Positions 1 through 6,833 of a stretch of DNA of 11,287 nt are shown here, one piece after another. The notes under the pieces are model-generated. The model was not told where the DNA came from, did not search any database, and saw nothing but the letters and a program-made list of their open reading frames with translations. Position numbers and translations under genes: made by a program. Source of the DNA: Clostridia bacterium (GTDB taxonomy: Bacteria; Bacillota; Clostridia; Christensenellales; UBA1242); NCBI GenBank assembly GCA_017456465.1, contig JAFTJJ010000051.1:1-11287 (forward strand). Direction: 5' to 3'. The number at the start of each line of letters is the position of its first letter. Position 1 is the first letter of the stretch.

Positions 1-1257
1 GTTAAGCTCAACTGCCACGCTCACAACAATCAGCATTCCAGTTGCTGTGAACGCATTCAAAAGTCCAAGTGAACCTCCAAGCACAAGTTCAAACACAATG
101 TTTGGAACAACGGCAAGGAACGCAAGGAAAATCGCACCAAAAAGTGTTATTCTCTTTGAAACTTTTGAAAGATATTCAGTGGTTGGTTTTCCAGGACGAA
201 TTCCAGGAATGAAACCACCATTTTGTTGAATATTCATACTTACATCTGCTGGATTGAACTGAATCTGAGCATAGAAATATGCAAAGAATATAATCAACAA
301 GCTGACAAGTATGCTGTAAAGAACAGTTCCTGCCCCAAGATAATTATACCAGAAATCTGCGAACCAACCATCACCAGGTCCAACTCCACAGAGCTGCATG
401 ATTATGCTTGGGAAAGTAATAATTGCTGTTGCAAAGATAATTGGCATCACACCACTTGCATTAACTTTCATTGGAATGTATGAAGATTGACCACCATACA
501 TTTTTCTTCCCTTAACCTGCTTTGCGTATTGCACAGGAATCTTTCTTTCTGCGAGATCCACAAACACGATGAGTGCAAACAGAACAAACGCAAGAGCCAA
601 GAATCCCAAAAGTTCCCAAATAGCAGTTGTAACACCAGCAAAAATTTGTGAAATTGAGTTAACAATACCAAGACCAGCTGTTGAAATAATACCAACAAAG
701 ATAATGAGTGATAACCCGTTTCCAACACCTTGTTCAGTGATTCTGTCACCAATCCACATCGTGAGACATGCACCAGCAACCAAAATCACAATAATCATCA
801 CAGCGACAAGCCATTTCAGATTTTCACCAAAAATAGGAGCAATGTATTCATCACCAAAGCCGAGCACAATGCCCACACCTTGAACAATTGCAAGAACAAG
901 AGCGACTATTTTTGTGATAAGGTTGATTTTTTGTCTGCCTTCATCACCTTGCTTTGAAAGTCTTTCGAGTGCTGGAATTCCAACAGTCAAAAGTTGCACG
1001 ATGATTGAAGCATTAATATAAGGTGTTACACCAAGAGCAAAGAAAGCACCGTTTGCAAGCGCACTACCAGTCACAGCATTCAACAGTCCAAGAAGACTGT
1101 TTGTGTTTTCAGAGAAAACTTCACTGTAAACAGCATAATCAATGCCAGGGATTGGCAAGTAGCATCCCAAACGATAAACCAAAAGAAGCAATATCGTAAT
1201 AAGAATTTTCTTTCGTATATCTGGATTTTTAAAAGCGCTTCCTATTGTCTTAAACAT
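1..1257 (-). CDS. secY: Protein translocase subunit SecY (3' end cut by window edge)
   Basis: SecY is the ten-helix channel of the Sec translocon in the cytoplasmic membrane, passing unfolded exported proteins and inserting membrane proteins. I translated 419 codons with no stop from the ATG at 1257 to base 1. Helix 1 lies near residues 17-35, followed by LPIPGID. The plug/helix 2 region reads GVTPYINASIIVQLL (about 76-90), the first large cytosolic loop contains LSKQGDEGRQK, and DRITEQGVGNG is at about 171-181. ERKIPVQYAKQ and IPMKVNASGVMP follow, and NGGFIPGIRPGKPT is at 346-359 before the long cytosolic loop near helices 8-9. The last visible residues, VVSVAVELN, belong to the final helix, so only about 20 residues are missing. 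The start ATG overlaps the rplO stop by one base (TAATG), suggesting coupled translation. This placement at the end of the spc block is standard. The product call is near certain; the true end is outside the window. Confidence 0.97.
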   Translation of the reverse strand, partial: MFKTIGSAFKNPDIRKKILITILLLLVYRLGCYLPIPGIDYAVYSEVFSENTNSLLGLLNAVTGSALANGAFFALGVTPYINASIIVQLLTVGIPALERLSKQGDEGRQKINLITKIVALVLAIVQGVGIVLGFGDEYIAPIFGENLKWLVAVMIIVILVAGACLTMWIGDRITEQGVGNGLSLIIFVGIISTAGLGIVNSISQIFAGVTTAIWELLGFLALAFVLFALIVFVDLAERKIPVQYAKQVKGRKMYGGQSSYIPMKVNASGVMPIIFATAIITFPSIIMQLCGVGPGDGWFADFWYNYLGAGTVLYSILVSLLIIFFAYFYAQIQFNPADVSMNIQQNGGFIPGIRPGKPTTEYLSKVSKRITLFGAIFLAFLAVVPNIVFELVLGGSLGLLNAFTATGMLIVVSVAVELN

Positions 1258-1700
1258 TATTCCACCTCTACGCTTCCACCTGCAGCTGTGATCTTGTCAA
1301 TAGCTGATTGTGTGAATTTTGCAGCTTTTACTGTCAAAGCCTTTGTGAGTGTTCCATTTCCCAAAACCTTGAGACCATAAGGCTCAACCTTTGAAATAAC
1401 ACCCTTTGTTTTGAGCATGTTTGCACTAACAACTGTGCCAGCATCAAATTGCTCAAGCACACTAACATTGATTGTTGTGTAAACCTTTCTGAAGTTGTTA
1501 GTAAATCCACGCTTTGGAAGTTGACGGATAAGAGGCATTTGTCCACCTTCAAATCCAGGTCTAACACCACCACCACTACGAGCGTTTTGTCCTTTATGAC
1601 CTTTACCAGAAGTTTTACCTGTTCCTGATCCAATACCACGACCAAGTCTCTTGTTTGACTTGGTTGAATTTGGTGCAGGAGATAATTCGTGTAATTTCAT
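1257..1700 (-). CDS. rplO: 50S ribosomal protein L15 (uL15)
   Basis: L15 is a late-binding protein of the large subunit that threads its basic N-terminal half through 23S rRNA. The 147-residue product has the family's usual length. It starts MKLHELSPAPNSTK and carries the glycine- and arginine-rich segment RLGRGIGSGTGKTSGKGHKG (about 18-37), then GFEGGQMPLIRQLPKRGF (about 49-66). The C-terminal globular domain ends in AAGGSVEVE, matching the usual ITAAGG-type ending. A purine-rich ribosome binding site precedes the ATG. The gene lies 17 nt after rpmD, and its TAA shares a base with the secY ATG. Nothing in the sequence looks abnormal. Confidence 0.98.
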   Translation of the reverse strand: MKLHELSPAPNSTKSNKRLGRGIGSGTGKTSGKGHKGQNARSGGGVRPGFEGGQMPLIRQLPKRGFTNNFRKVYTTINVSVLEQFDAGTVVSANMLKTKGVISKVEPYGLKVLGNGTLTKALTVKAAKFTQSAIDKITAAGGSVEVE

Positions 1701-1717
1701 GACTTATTCCCCTCTCC

Positions 1718-2146
1718 TTACTTAATTTCAGTCACTTCAACCAAATGCTTAACAACAAAGATCATTCCCCTTGTTGCAGCGTTGTCTGGTTTTACAACTG
1801 TTTGATTGATTTTGTTAAGCCCAAGAGCTGTAAGAGTTTTGATTTGTTTTTCAAGTCTTCCACTCTTGCTCTTTACAAGCTTGATTTGAAGTTGTGGTCC
1901 TTTAACTGCTTTTTTTGCAGGAGCAGCCTTCACTTCAACAGGAGCGACTTCAACCTTAACTTCTTCAACAACTGGAGCTTCAACTTTTGCAGCAGCCTTT
2001 GGAGCTGTGGCTTTTTTTGTTGTTGTTGCTTTTGTTGTTGATTTAGCTGTTGTTGTCTTAGTTGAAGATGTAGAAGCCTTCGCTGCAGAAGTTGTCTTCT
2101 TTGCAGTTGCAGCTGTTTTTGTTGTTGTCTTTTTTGTTTCTGCCAT
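1718..2146 (-). CDS. rpmD: 50S ribosomal protein L30 (uL30) with long N-terminal extension
   Basis: L30 is a small large-subunit protein, normally about 60 residues. Here the product is 142 residues. Residues 84-142 are a complete L30 domain (PQLQIKLVKSKSGRLEKQIK, then LTALGLNKINQTVVKPDNAA and a C-terminal strand ending EVTEIK). Residues 1-82 are a low-complexity tail of Lys, Ala and Thr that becomes Val/Glu/Pro-rich near residues 54-75 (for example APVVEEVKVEVAPVEVK). I chose the ATG at 2146 rather than the in-frame TTG at 2152, because the GGAGAAGG ribosome binding site ends at 2153 and leaves a 6-nt spacer to the ATG. No internal ATG with a clear ribosome binding site was seen directly before the L30 domain, so the extension is probably translated. 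It lies 14 nt after rpsE and 17 nt before rplO. The tail is probably disordered; its role is unknown. Confidence 0.93.
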   Translation of the reverse strand: MAETKKTTTKTAATAKKTTSAAKASTSSTKTTTAKSTTKATTTKKATAPKAAAKVEAPVVEEVKVEVAPVEVKAAPAKKAVKGPQLQIKLVKSKSGRLEKQIKTLTALGLNKINQTVVKPDNAATRGMIFVVKHLVEVTEIK

Positions 2147-2160
2147 AATCAACCTTCTCC

Positions 2161-2781
2161 TTATCTAATTTCATCCACTGATTTGCCACGAAGAGCAGCA
2201 ATTCTTTCAGCGTTTCTGAGTTTTGTCAAACCATCGAAAGCGGCTTTAACACAGTTCACTGGATTGTTTGAACCATAGAGCTTTGTTGTGATATCTCTCA
2301 CACCAGCAAGGTCAACAACGTCACGAACTGCACCACCTGCGATAACTCCATTACCTTCTTTTGCAGGCATCATGTAAACTTTTGTTGTTTCAAAAACACC
2401 TACAACTTCGTGTGGGATTGTTGTTCCATGAAGATCAACTGAAACAACATGCTTTTTTGCATCACTTGTTGCTTTTTCAATTGCAAGAGTAACTTCGGCA
2501 GCTTTTCCCATGCCAATGCCAATCTTACCATTTCTGTCACCAACAACCACAAGGGCGTTGAAACGCATTTTTCTTCCACCTTTAACAGTTTTTGAAATGC
2601 GGTTAACAGCAACCATTTTTTTGTCAAAACCATCACTTGGTTTTTCATTTTTGTTGCCTTGATTTCTCTTGAAACCTCTTGGCTTTCTGTTTTCTCTTTC
2701 AGTTCTTGCAGGTTTTTCAGCGCCAACTTCTGCTTGCACTGGAGCTTCTGCAACTTCTGTTACATTTTCAAGTTCTGCCAT
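2161..2781 (-). CDS. rpsE: 30S ribosomal protein S5 (uS5) with N-terminal extension
   Basis: S5 sits at the mRNA entry side of the small subunit and influences decoding fidelity and subunit assembly. The 206-residue product contains the S5 double-stranded-RNA-binding domain from about residue 53 (KKMVAVNRISKTVKGGRKMRF region), then VVVGDRNGKIGIGMGKAAEV (about 78-97). The C-terminal domain has NGVIAGGAVRDVVDLAGVRD (144-163) and KLYGSNNPVNCVKA (167-180). The family is usually near 165 residues, so about 45 extra residues precede the core. They are first acidic (MAELENVTEVAEAPVQAE), then basic (KPRGFKRNQGNKNEK). The ATG follows an AGGAGG-type site in the 11-nt gap after rplR. The core identification is firm; the extension's function is unknown. 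Confidence 0.97.
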   Translation of the reverse strand: MAELENVTEVAEAPVQAEVGAEKPARTERENRKPRGFKRNQGNKNEKPSDGFDKKMVAVNRISKTVKGGRKMRFNALVVVGDRNGKIGIGMGKAAEVTLAIEKATSDAKKHVVSVDLHGTTIPHEVVGVFETTKVYMMPAKEGNGVIAGGAVRDVVDLAGVRDITTKLYGSNNPVNCVKAAFDGLTKLRNAERIAALRGKSVDEIR

Positions 2782-2792
2782 TTCGATTCCTC

Positions 2793-3161
2793 CTAAAACT
2801 CAAGACCTGTTGATCTAGCACCTTCTGCGAGTTGTTCAACTCTTCCAGTGTAGATGTATCCACCACGGTCGAATACGACTTTTTTGATTCCAAGCTCAAG
2901 AGCGCGTTTTGCAATTGCCACACCCACTGCATAAGCTTGTTCTTTTTTGTTCTTTCCAGCCAATTCTTTTGCAAGACCCTTTTCAAGTGATGATGCACTT
3001 GCAAGAGTTTTGCCGTTGCTGTCGTCAATAATTTGTGCATAGATATTGGTCGTAGAACGATATACATTCAATCTTGGTCTTTCGCTGTTTCCAACAAGAG
3101 TATATCTGATTCTATCATGTTTTGCTTTTCTTTCTTTGTTCTTATTAGCTTTTACAAACAT
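2793..3161 (-). CDS. rplR: 50S ribosomal protein L18 (uL18)
   Basis: L18 binds 5S rRNA together with L5 and helps attach it to the central protuberance. The 122-residue product has the expected length. It opens with a basic N-terminal arm (KANKNKERKAKHDRIRYTLV), continues with the RPRLNVYRSTTNIYAQIIDD strand region and the LASASSLEKG segment, and closes with the typical VVFDRGGYIYTGRVEQLAEG ending GLEF. The spacing is 11 nt to rplF and 11 nt to rpsE. No irregularity was seen. Confidence 0.98.
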   Translation of the reverse strand: MFVKANKNKERKAKHDRIRYTLVGNSERPRLNVYRSTTNIYAQIIDDSNGKTLASASSLEKGLAKELAGKNKKEQAYAVGVAIAKRALELGIKKVVFDRGGYIYTGRVEQLAEGARSTGLEF

Positions 3162-3172
3162 ATCTTTGCTCC

Positions 3173-3733
3173 TTATTTCTTCTTAGCGCCTTTCTTGATT
3201 TCTTTCATGCGTACAGTTTCATTTGTGTAATGAATTCCATATCCATGATAAGGCTCGACTGGCTTGATTGCTTTGATGTCAGCAGCGAACTGACCAACTC
3301 TTTCTTTGCTGATTCCACTTACAACGATTTCAGTAATGCTTGGGCAAGTCACAGCAAGTCCCTCTGGAATGTCAACATTCACAGGATGAGAGAAACCAAT
3401 GTTCATCACAAGCTTGTTTCCCTTAACTTCAACTTTGTAACCGACACCATTAACTGTAAGAGATTTTGAATATCCATCAGTAACACCCTTAACCATTCCA
3501 GCAATGAGCGCTCTGTAAAGGCCGTGCTTAGCTTTTACTGTTGGCTCTTCAGAAGAACGAGTAAGAACTACTGTTGTCTTTCCTTCATTTTCCTCTTTTG
3601 TAAGAGTAATGCAAGAATCCATATATTGTCTGAGTGATCCTTTTGGACCAGCAACAACAACATAGTTGTCAACTGTTACATCAACTGTAACATTTGCAGG
3701 AAGTGCAATTGGAAGTCTTCCGATACGACTCAT
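3173..3733 (-). CDS. rplF: 50S ribosomal protein L6 (uL6)
   Basis: L6 lies near the sarcin-ricin loop and the factor-binding site of the large subunit. The 186-residue product begins MSRIGRLPIALP and has the two tandem L6 alpha/beta domains. The first includes VAGPKGSL (about 27-34) and KAKHGLYRALIAGMVKGVTD (67-86). The second includes LTVNGVGYKVEVKGNKLVMN (92-111), GFSHPV and VSGISKERVGQFAADIKAIK (138-157). The usual C-terminal motif resembling PEPYKGKGIRY appears here as PVEPYHGYGIHY, followed by a lysine-rich end. It follows rpsH by 12 nt and precedes rplR by 11 nt. Confidence 0.98.
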   Translation of the reverse strand: MSRIGRLPIALPANVTVDVTVDNYVVVAGPKGSLRQYMDSCITLTKEENEGKTTVVLTRSSEEPTVKAKHGLYRALIAGMVKGVTDGYSKSLTVNGVGYKVEVKGNKLVMNIGFSHPVNVDIPEGLAVTCPSITEIVVSGISKERVGQFAADIKAIKPVEPYHGYGIHYTNETVRMKEIKKGAKKK

Positions 3734-3745
3734 AATTCCTACCTC

Positions 3746-4141
3746 CTACCAGATATAGGCAAGCACTTCGCCGCCAATTCCGAGTTTTCTAGCATTTTTA
3801 TCTGTCATAACACCTTTTGATGTTGACACAATGGCAATGCCGAGACCACCAAGAACCTTTGGGAGTTCTTCACTTGCTGCATAAATTCTAAGACCAGGCT
3901 TAGAAATTCTTTTGAGACCAGTGATAACTTTTTCACCCTTAGGACCATATTTTAATTTGATAACAAGGTTAGAAAATGCACCATCTTGAACTTCTTCCAC
4001 AGAAGAAATGTAACCTTCTTCCAAAAGAATGTTAGCGATTGCTTTTTTCATCTTAGAACTTTCAAGAGTAACAGTATCTCTCTTTACAACTTGAGCATTT
4101 CTAATTCTTGTGAGCATATCTGCAATTGGATCTGTTGTCAT
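3746..4141 (-). CDS. rpsH: 30S ribosomal protein S8 (uS8)
   Basis: S8 is a primary 16S rRNA binder of the central domain, and in Escherichia coli it is the autogenous repressor of the spc operon. The 131-residue product has the normal length. It starts MTTDPIADMLTRIRNAQ, contains the SSKMKKAIANILLEEGYI helix region, and ends with the conserved RNA-binding segment STSKGVMTDKNARKLGIGGE and VLAYIW. It lies 14 nt after rpsZ and 12 nt before rplF. I did not identify an S8 target site in this window. Confidence 0.98.
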   Translation of the reverse strand: MTTDPIADMLTRIRNAQVVKRDTVTLESSKMKKAIANILLEEGYISSVEEVQDGAFSNLVIKLKYGPKGEKVITGLKRISKPGLRIYAASEELPKVLGGLGIAIVSTSKGVMTDKNARKLGIGGEVLAYIW

Positions 4142-4155
4142 TTTTTATTACCTCC

Positions 4156-4341
4156 TTACCAGCTTGACTTCTTCACGCCAGGAATTTGTCCCTTGTATGC
4201 AAGATCTCTAAAGCAAATTCTGCAAATACCATACTTACGAAGAACGGCATGTGGTCTTCCGCAAATAGAACATCTTGTGTACTCACGTGTTGAAAACTTT
4301 TGTTCTTTTTGTTGTTTGTTAATCATTGATTTTTTTGCCAT
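4156..4341 (-). CDS. rpsZ: 30S ribosomal protein S14, zinc-binding type Z (uS14)
   Basis: S14 helps assemble the head of the small subunit. This 61-residue form is the short zinc-ribbon version found mainly in Gram-positive and some other bacteria, as opposed to the longer zinc-free form. The four ligands are all present: Cys24 and Cys27 (CSIC) and Cys40 and Cys43 (CRIC). The conserved GRPHAVLRKYGICRICFRDL stretch and the C-terminal GQIPGVKKSSW are also there. It sits between rplE (22 nt) and rpsH (14 nt), its standard place. Its type supports a Bacillota assignment. A zinc-independent S14 elsewhere in the genome cannot be judged from this window. Confidence 0.98.
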   Translation of the reverse strand: MAKKSMINKQQKEQKFSTREYTRCSICGRPHAVLRKYGICRICFRDLAYKGQIPGVKKSSW

Positions 4342-4363
4342 CTTAATTCTCCTCCCTCATGGA

Positions 4364-4903
4364 TTACGCCTTGAATGGCATGCCAAGATATCTGAGCAAC
4401 GCACGAGCTTCATCGTCAGACTTAGCTGTTGTTACAAAACTGATATCAAAGCCCCTGATTTTTTCGATTTTATCATAGATAATTTCAGGGAAAATAAGTT
4501 GTTCACGTACGCCATAAGAGTAGTTTCCGCGACCATCAAAGCTTTTGTCATTAACACCTCTGAAGTCACGAACTCTTGGAAGAGCGATTGAAACAAATTT
4601 GTCGAAGAATTCGTACATTCTTGTTCCACGAAGTGTAACTTTTGCACCAATCTTCATGCCTTCACGAACCTTGAAGTTCGCAACAGACTTTTTCGCTTTT
4701 GTCACAACTGGCTTTTGACCAGCAATGAGTCCAAGTTCTTCAACAGCCAAGTTGAATGACTTGCTGTTGTCTTTAACATCGCCAAGTCCCATGTTGAGAA
4801 CAATTTTCTCAAGACGTGGAACTTCATTAATGTTTTTGTATGCAAATTCCTTTTGAAGAGCAGGAACAACTTCTTTCAAATATTTTTCTTTAATTCTATT
4901 CAT
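4364..4903 (-). CDS. rplE: 50S ribosomal protein L5 (uL5)
   Basis: L5 binds 5S rRNA in the central protuberance and contacts the P-site tRNA and the small-subunit head. The 179-residue product has the usual length. It includes NEVPRLEKIVLNMGLGD (about 26-42), AGQKPVVTKAKKSVANFKVR and GMKIGAKVTLRGTRMYEF. DRGRN-like family sequence appears as SFDGRGNYSYGVREQLIFPE, and the C-terminal part reads FVTTAKSDDEARALLRYLG. A strong AAAGGAGG ribosome binding site fills the 18-nt gap after rplX. No anomalies were seen. Confidence 0.98.
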   Translation of the reverse strand: MNRIKEKYLKEVVPALQKEFAYKNINEVPRLEKIVLNMGLGDVKDNSKSFNLAVEELGLIAGQKPVVTKAKKSVANFKVREGMKIGAKVTLRGTRMYEFFDKFVSIALPRVRDFRGVNDKSFDGRGNYSYGVREQLIFPEIIYDKIEKIRGFDISFVTTAKSDDEARALLRYLGMPFKA

Positions 4904-4921
4904 AGTTCTTTACTCCTCCTT

Positions 4922-5437
4922 TTACACACCACGTTGAGCCTTTCTAGCTGTAGTAGTTTTTGTAGATTTTGCACTTGTTGTAGTAGCCTTAACACTCTTT
5001 ACAACTTTTGTTTTCTTTTCAGCAGCTTCAGTTTTCTCAGCTGGTGCAGCTTTAGCCTTTTCAGCCTTTGCTTCAGCAGATTTTGCTGCAGCCTTCTTTA
5101 CTGCTTTCTTTTCAGCTTTTGCAGCTTCAAGAGTTGCGCCACATTTGCAAACGCGAACACTCTTTCCATCAACAACAGCATGTTTAACCCTTGTAGGTTT
5201 TCCGCAAGTTGGACAAACAATCATAACGTTTGAAACATCGATTGTTCCTTCCTTTTTCACGATTTGACTCTTTTCTTGAGCTTTTCTAGCTTTTTGATGC
5301 TTTGAAATCATGTTCACACCTTCAACAGCAATTCTGTTTGATTTTGTGTTCACTGCAAGAACCTTACCTTGCTTTCCAGCATCTTTGCCTGTGATAACTA
5401 CGACAACGTCGCCAGTTTTAACATTACATTTTGTCAT
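4922..5437 (-). CDS. rplX: 50S ribosomal protein L24 (uL24) with cysteine motif and Lys/Ala-rich tail
   Basis: L24 is an assembly-initiating protein of the large subunit located near the exit tunnel. The N-terminal KOW domain is clear: KTGDVVVVITGKDAGKQGKV (about 7-26), GVNMISKHQKARK (40-52), and VSNVMIVCPTCGKPTRVKHA (68-87). Cysteines occur at 75 and 78 (CPTC) and at 97 and 99 (CKC), resembling the four-cysteine form of bacterial L24, although the second pair has only one intervening residue instead of the usual two. Typical L24 proteins are about 100-115 residues; this one is 171. Residues from about 105 to 171 form a Lys/Ala/Glu-rich then Thr/Lys-rich tail ending KAQRGV. It is 14 nt downstream of rplN and 18 nt upstream of rplE. 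The tail is probably disordered and of unknown role. Confidence 0.96.
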   Translation of the reverse strand: MTKCNVKTGDVVVVITGKDAGKQGKVLAVNTKSNRIAVEGVNMISKHQKARKAQEKSQIVKKEGTIDVSNVMIVCPTCGKPTRVKHAVVDGKSVRVCKCGATLEAAKAEKKAVKKAAAKSAEAKAEKAKAAPAEKTEAAEKKTKVVKSVKATTTSAKSTKTTTARKAQRGV

Positions 5438-5451
5438 ATTCTCTTTTCCTC

Positions 5452-5820
5452 CTAAATTACTTCAGGCGCAAGTGAGATAATTTTCATGTAATCTTTATCA
5501 CGAAGCTCACGCGCGATAGGTCCAAATATACGAGTACCTTTAGGTTGTTTTTGGTTGTCGATGATAACAGCAGCATTGTCATCAAACTTGATGTGACTGC
5601 CGTCAGCTCTACGAATACCTTTATGAGAACGAACGATTACCGCTCTCACAACGTCACCTTTCTTCACTGAACCGCCAGGAATAGCAGATTTTACAGAAGC
5701 GATGATAACATCACCGATGTTTCCACTTCTTCTAAAAGATCCACCAAGAACACGAATACACATGATTTCCTTTGCACCAGTGTTGTCAGCAACTTTTAAA
5801 CGGGTTTGTGGTTGTATCAT
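5452..5820 (-). CDS. rplN: 50S ribosomal protein L14 (uL14)
   Basis: L14 lies at the subunit interface and forms part of the intersubunit bridges; it is also the binding site of the silencing factor RsfS in other bacteria. The 122-residue product is full length and highly conserved. It begins MIQPQTRLKVADNTGAKEIM, continues IRVLGGSFRRSGNIGDVIIA, then GDVVRAVIVRSHKGIRRADG, and ends FGPIARELRDKDYMKIISLA with PEVI. It follows rpsQ by 21 nt and precedes rplX by 14 nt. Confidence 0.99.
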   Translation of the reverse strand: MIQPQTRLKVADNTGAKEIMCIRVLGGSFRRSGNIGDVIIASVKSAIPGGSVKKGDVVRAVIVRSHKGIRRADGSHIKFDDNAAVIIDNQKQPKGTRIFGPIARELRDKDYMKIISLAPEVI

Positions 5821-5841
5821 AATTTTTCTCCTTATTCCTCG

Positions 5842-6108
5842 TTATTTAACCTTTTCGACTATTCTTACCAAACGCCATCTCTTGTTTTTGCTAAGAGGAC
5901 GAGTTTCAGCAATTTCAACAGTGTCACCAATGTCACATGTATTCTCTTCATCATGAGCAGTGAACTTTGTTGTCTTGTTGAGTGTTTTCTTATAGATTGG
6001 GTGTTTTACTTTTGTATGAACTTCAACAACGATTGTTTTGTCCATTTTGTTTGAAGAAACAACGCCAATACGAGTTTTTCTTTCATTTCTATTTTCTACA
6101 TTTGCCAT
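5842..6108 (-). CDS. rpsQ: 30S ribosomal protein S17 (uS17)
   Basis: S17 is an OB-fold primary binder of 16S rRNA. The 88-residue product has the usual length. Conserved stretches are RKTRIGVVSSNKMDKTIVVE (about 10-29), VKHPIYKKTLNKTTKFTAHD and CDIGDTVEIAETRPLSKNKR, then WRLVRIVEKVK. It starts 9 nt after rpmC and lies 21 nt ahead of rplN. Nothing unusual is visible. Confidence 0.98.
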   Translation of the reverse strand: MANVENRNERKTRIGVVSSNKMDKTIVVEVHTKVKHPIYKKTLNKTTKFTAHDEENTCDIGDTVEIAETRPLSKNKRWRLVRIVEKVK

Positions 6109-6117
6109 AATTCACCT

Positions 6118-6369
6118 CTAACCTTGCTTAGCCTTTTTTGTTGTCTTTTTTGCAACTTCTACAGGAGCGGTTTTTGCGATATTTAATTCTCTTTCTCTGA
6201 GGATTGTCTTCACTTTCGCAATGTCTCTCTTGCAATTACGAAGAGCAAGAGGGTTTGTAAGACTTCCTGTTGTGTGAGAGAAACGAAGGTTAAATAGCTC
6301 AGCTTTAAGGTTATTAAGCTTTTCTTGAAGTTCAGCAGTTGTCATGCTAACAAATTCCGCAGTTTTCAT
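6118..6369 (-). CDS. rpmC: 50S ribosomal protein L29 (uL29)
   Basis: L29 is a two-helix protein next to L23 at the tunnel exit, part of the docking area for signal recognition particle, trigger factor and SecY. The core MTTAELQEKLNNLKAELFNL and the conserved FSHTTGSLTNPLALRNCKRD region are present, followed by the KTILRERELNI helix end. The product has 83 residues against the usual 60-70, because of a short basic tail (residues about 66-83, VEVAKKTTKKAKQG). I kept the first ATG (MKTAEFVSMTTAEL) because the family normally has about eight residues before this helix, and an AAGGAGG site at 6380-6384 gives a 10-nt spacer. It lies only 2 nt after rplP. Confidence 0.96.
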   Translation of the reverse strand: MKTAEFVSMTTAELQEKLNNLKAELFNLRFSHTTGSLTNPLALRNCKRDIAKVKTILRERELNIAKTAPVEVAKKTTKKAKQG

Positions 6370-6371
6370 TA

Positions 6372-6833
6372 CTATTTATCCTCCTTGTTTGTTTTTGCTT
6401 CCACAGCAGCTGTTCCATAAGGCTCTTCACCCTTTCTTGCAATTTTAACTTTGCATGGAAGTTTGTGAGAAGCGAGTCTAAGTGCTTCCATTGCAACATC
6501 TTCTTTGATGCCACCAATTTCAAACATAACTCTGCCTGGTTTTACTACTGCAACCCAGTATTCAGGAGCACCCTTACCAGAACCCATTCGAGTTTCAGCA
6601 GGTTTCTTTGAAACTGGCTTGTGTGGGAAAATGTTGATCCAAACTTGACCACCACGCTTTGTATAACGAGTCATCGCAATACGAGCAGCCTCAATTTGGT
6701 TTGATGTGATCCAACATGGTTCCATGGCAACGATTCCGAATTCACCATGACAAATGTTGTTTCCACGAGTTGCAACACCAGTCATACGACCTCTTTGTTG
6801 CTTTCTTCTTTTAACTCTCTTAGGCATTAACAT
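6372..6833 (-). CDS. rplP: 50S ribosomal protein L16 (uL16)
   Basis: L16 contacts the elbow of A- and P-site tRNA and is needed for a mature peptidyl-transferase centre. The 153-residue product starts MLMPKRVKRRKQQRGRM, as in many Bacillota. It contains CHGEFGIVAMEPCWITSNQI, the ARIAMTRYTKRGGQVWINIF stretch, and KPAETRMGSGKGAPEYWVAV (about 77-96). Arg82 corresponds to the E. coli arginine that can be hydroxylated. The start at 6833 is supported by GGAGG at 6842-6846 with an 8-nt spacer, whereas the next ATG at 6827 would be too far. The start lies inside rpsC, overlapping its last 14 nt in another frame, so translation is probably coupled. A short acidic/lysine tail ends the protein. Confidence 0.97.
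   Translation of the reverse strand: MLMPKRVKRRKQQRGRMTGVATRGNNICHGEFGIVAMEPCWITSNQIEAARIAMTRYTKRGGQVWINIFPHKPVSKKPAETRMGSGKGAPEYWVAVVKPGRVMFEIGGIKEDVAMEALRLASHKLPCKVKIARKGEEPYGTAAVEAKTNKEDK

Noticed and set aside
47..957. Plus-strand ORFs in the left 1 kb
   Set aside because: They are antisense to secY, which is open over all 419 visible codons and has unmistakable SecY motifs.
1718..2152. L30 start at the TTG at 2152
   Set aside because: The TTG touches the ribosome binding site, whereas the ATG at 2146 has a 6-nt spacer and gives a usual MAE start.
3986..4591. Plus-strand ORF of 201 codons opposite rpsH, rpsZ and rplE
   Set aside because: It is the antisense of three certain genes, crosses their boundaries, and has no family resemblance.
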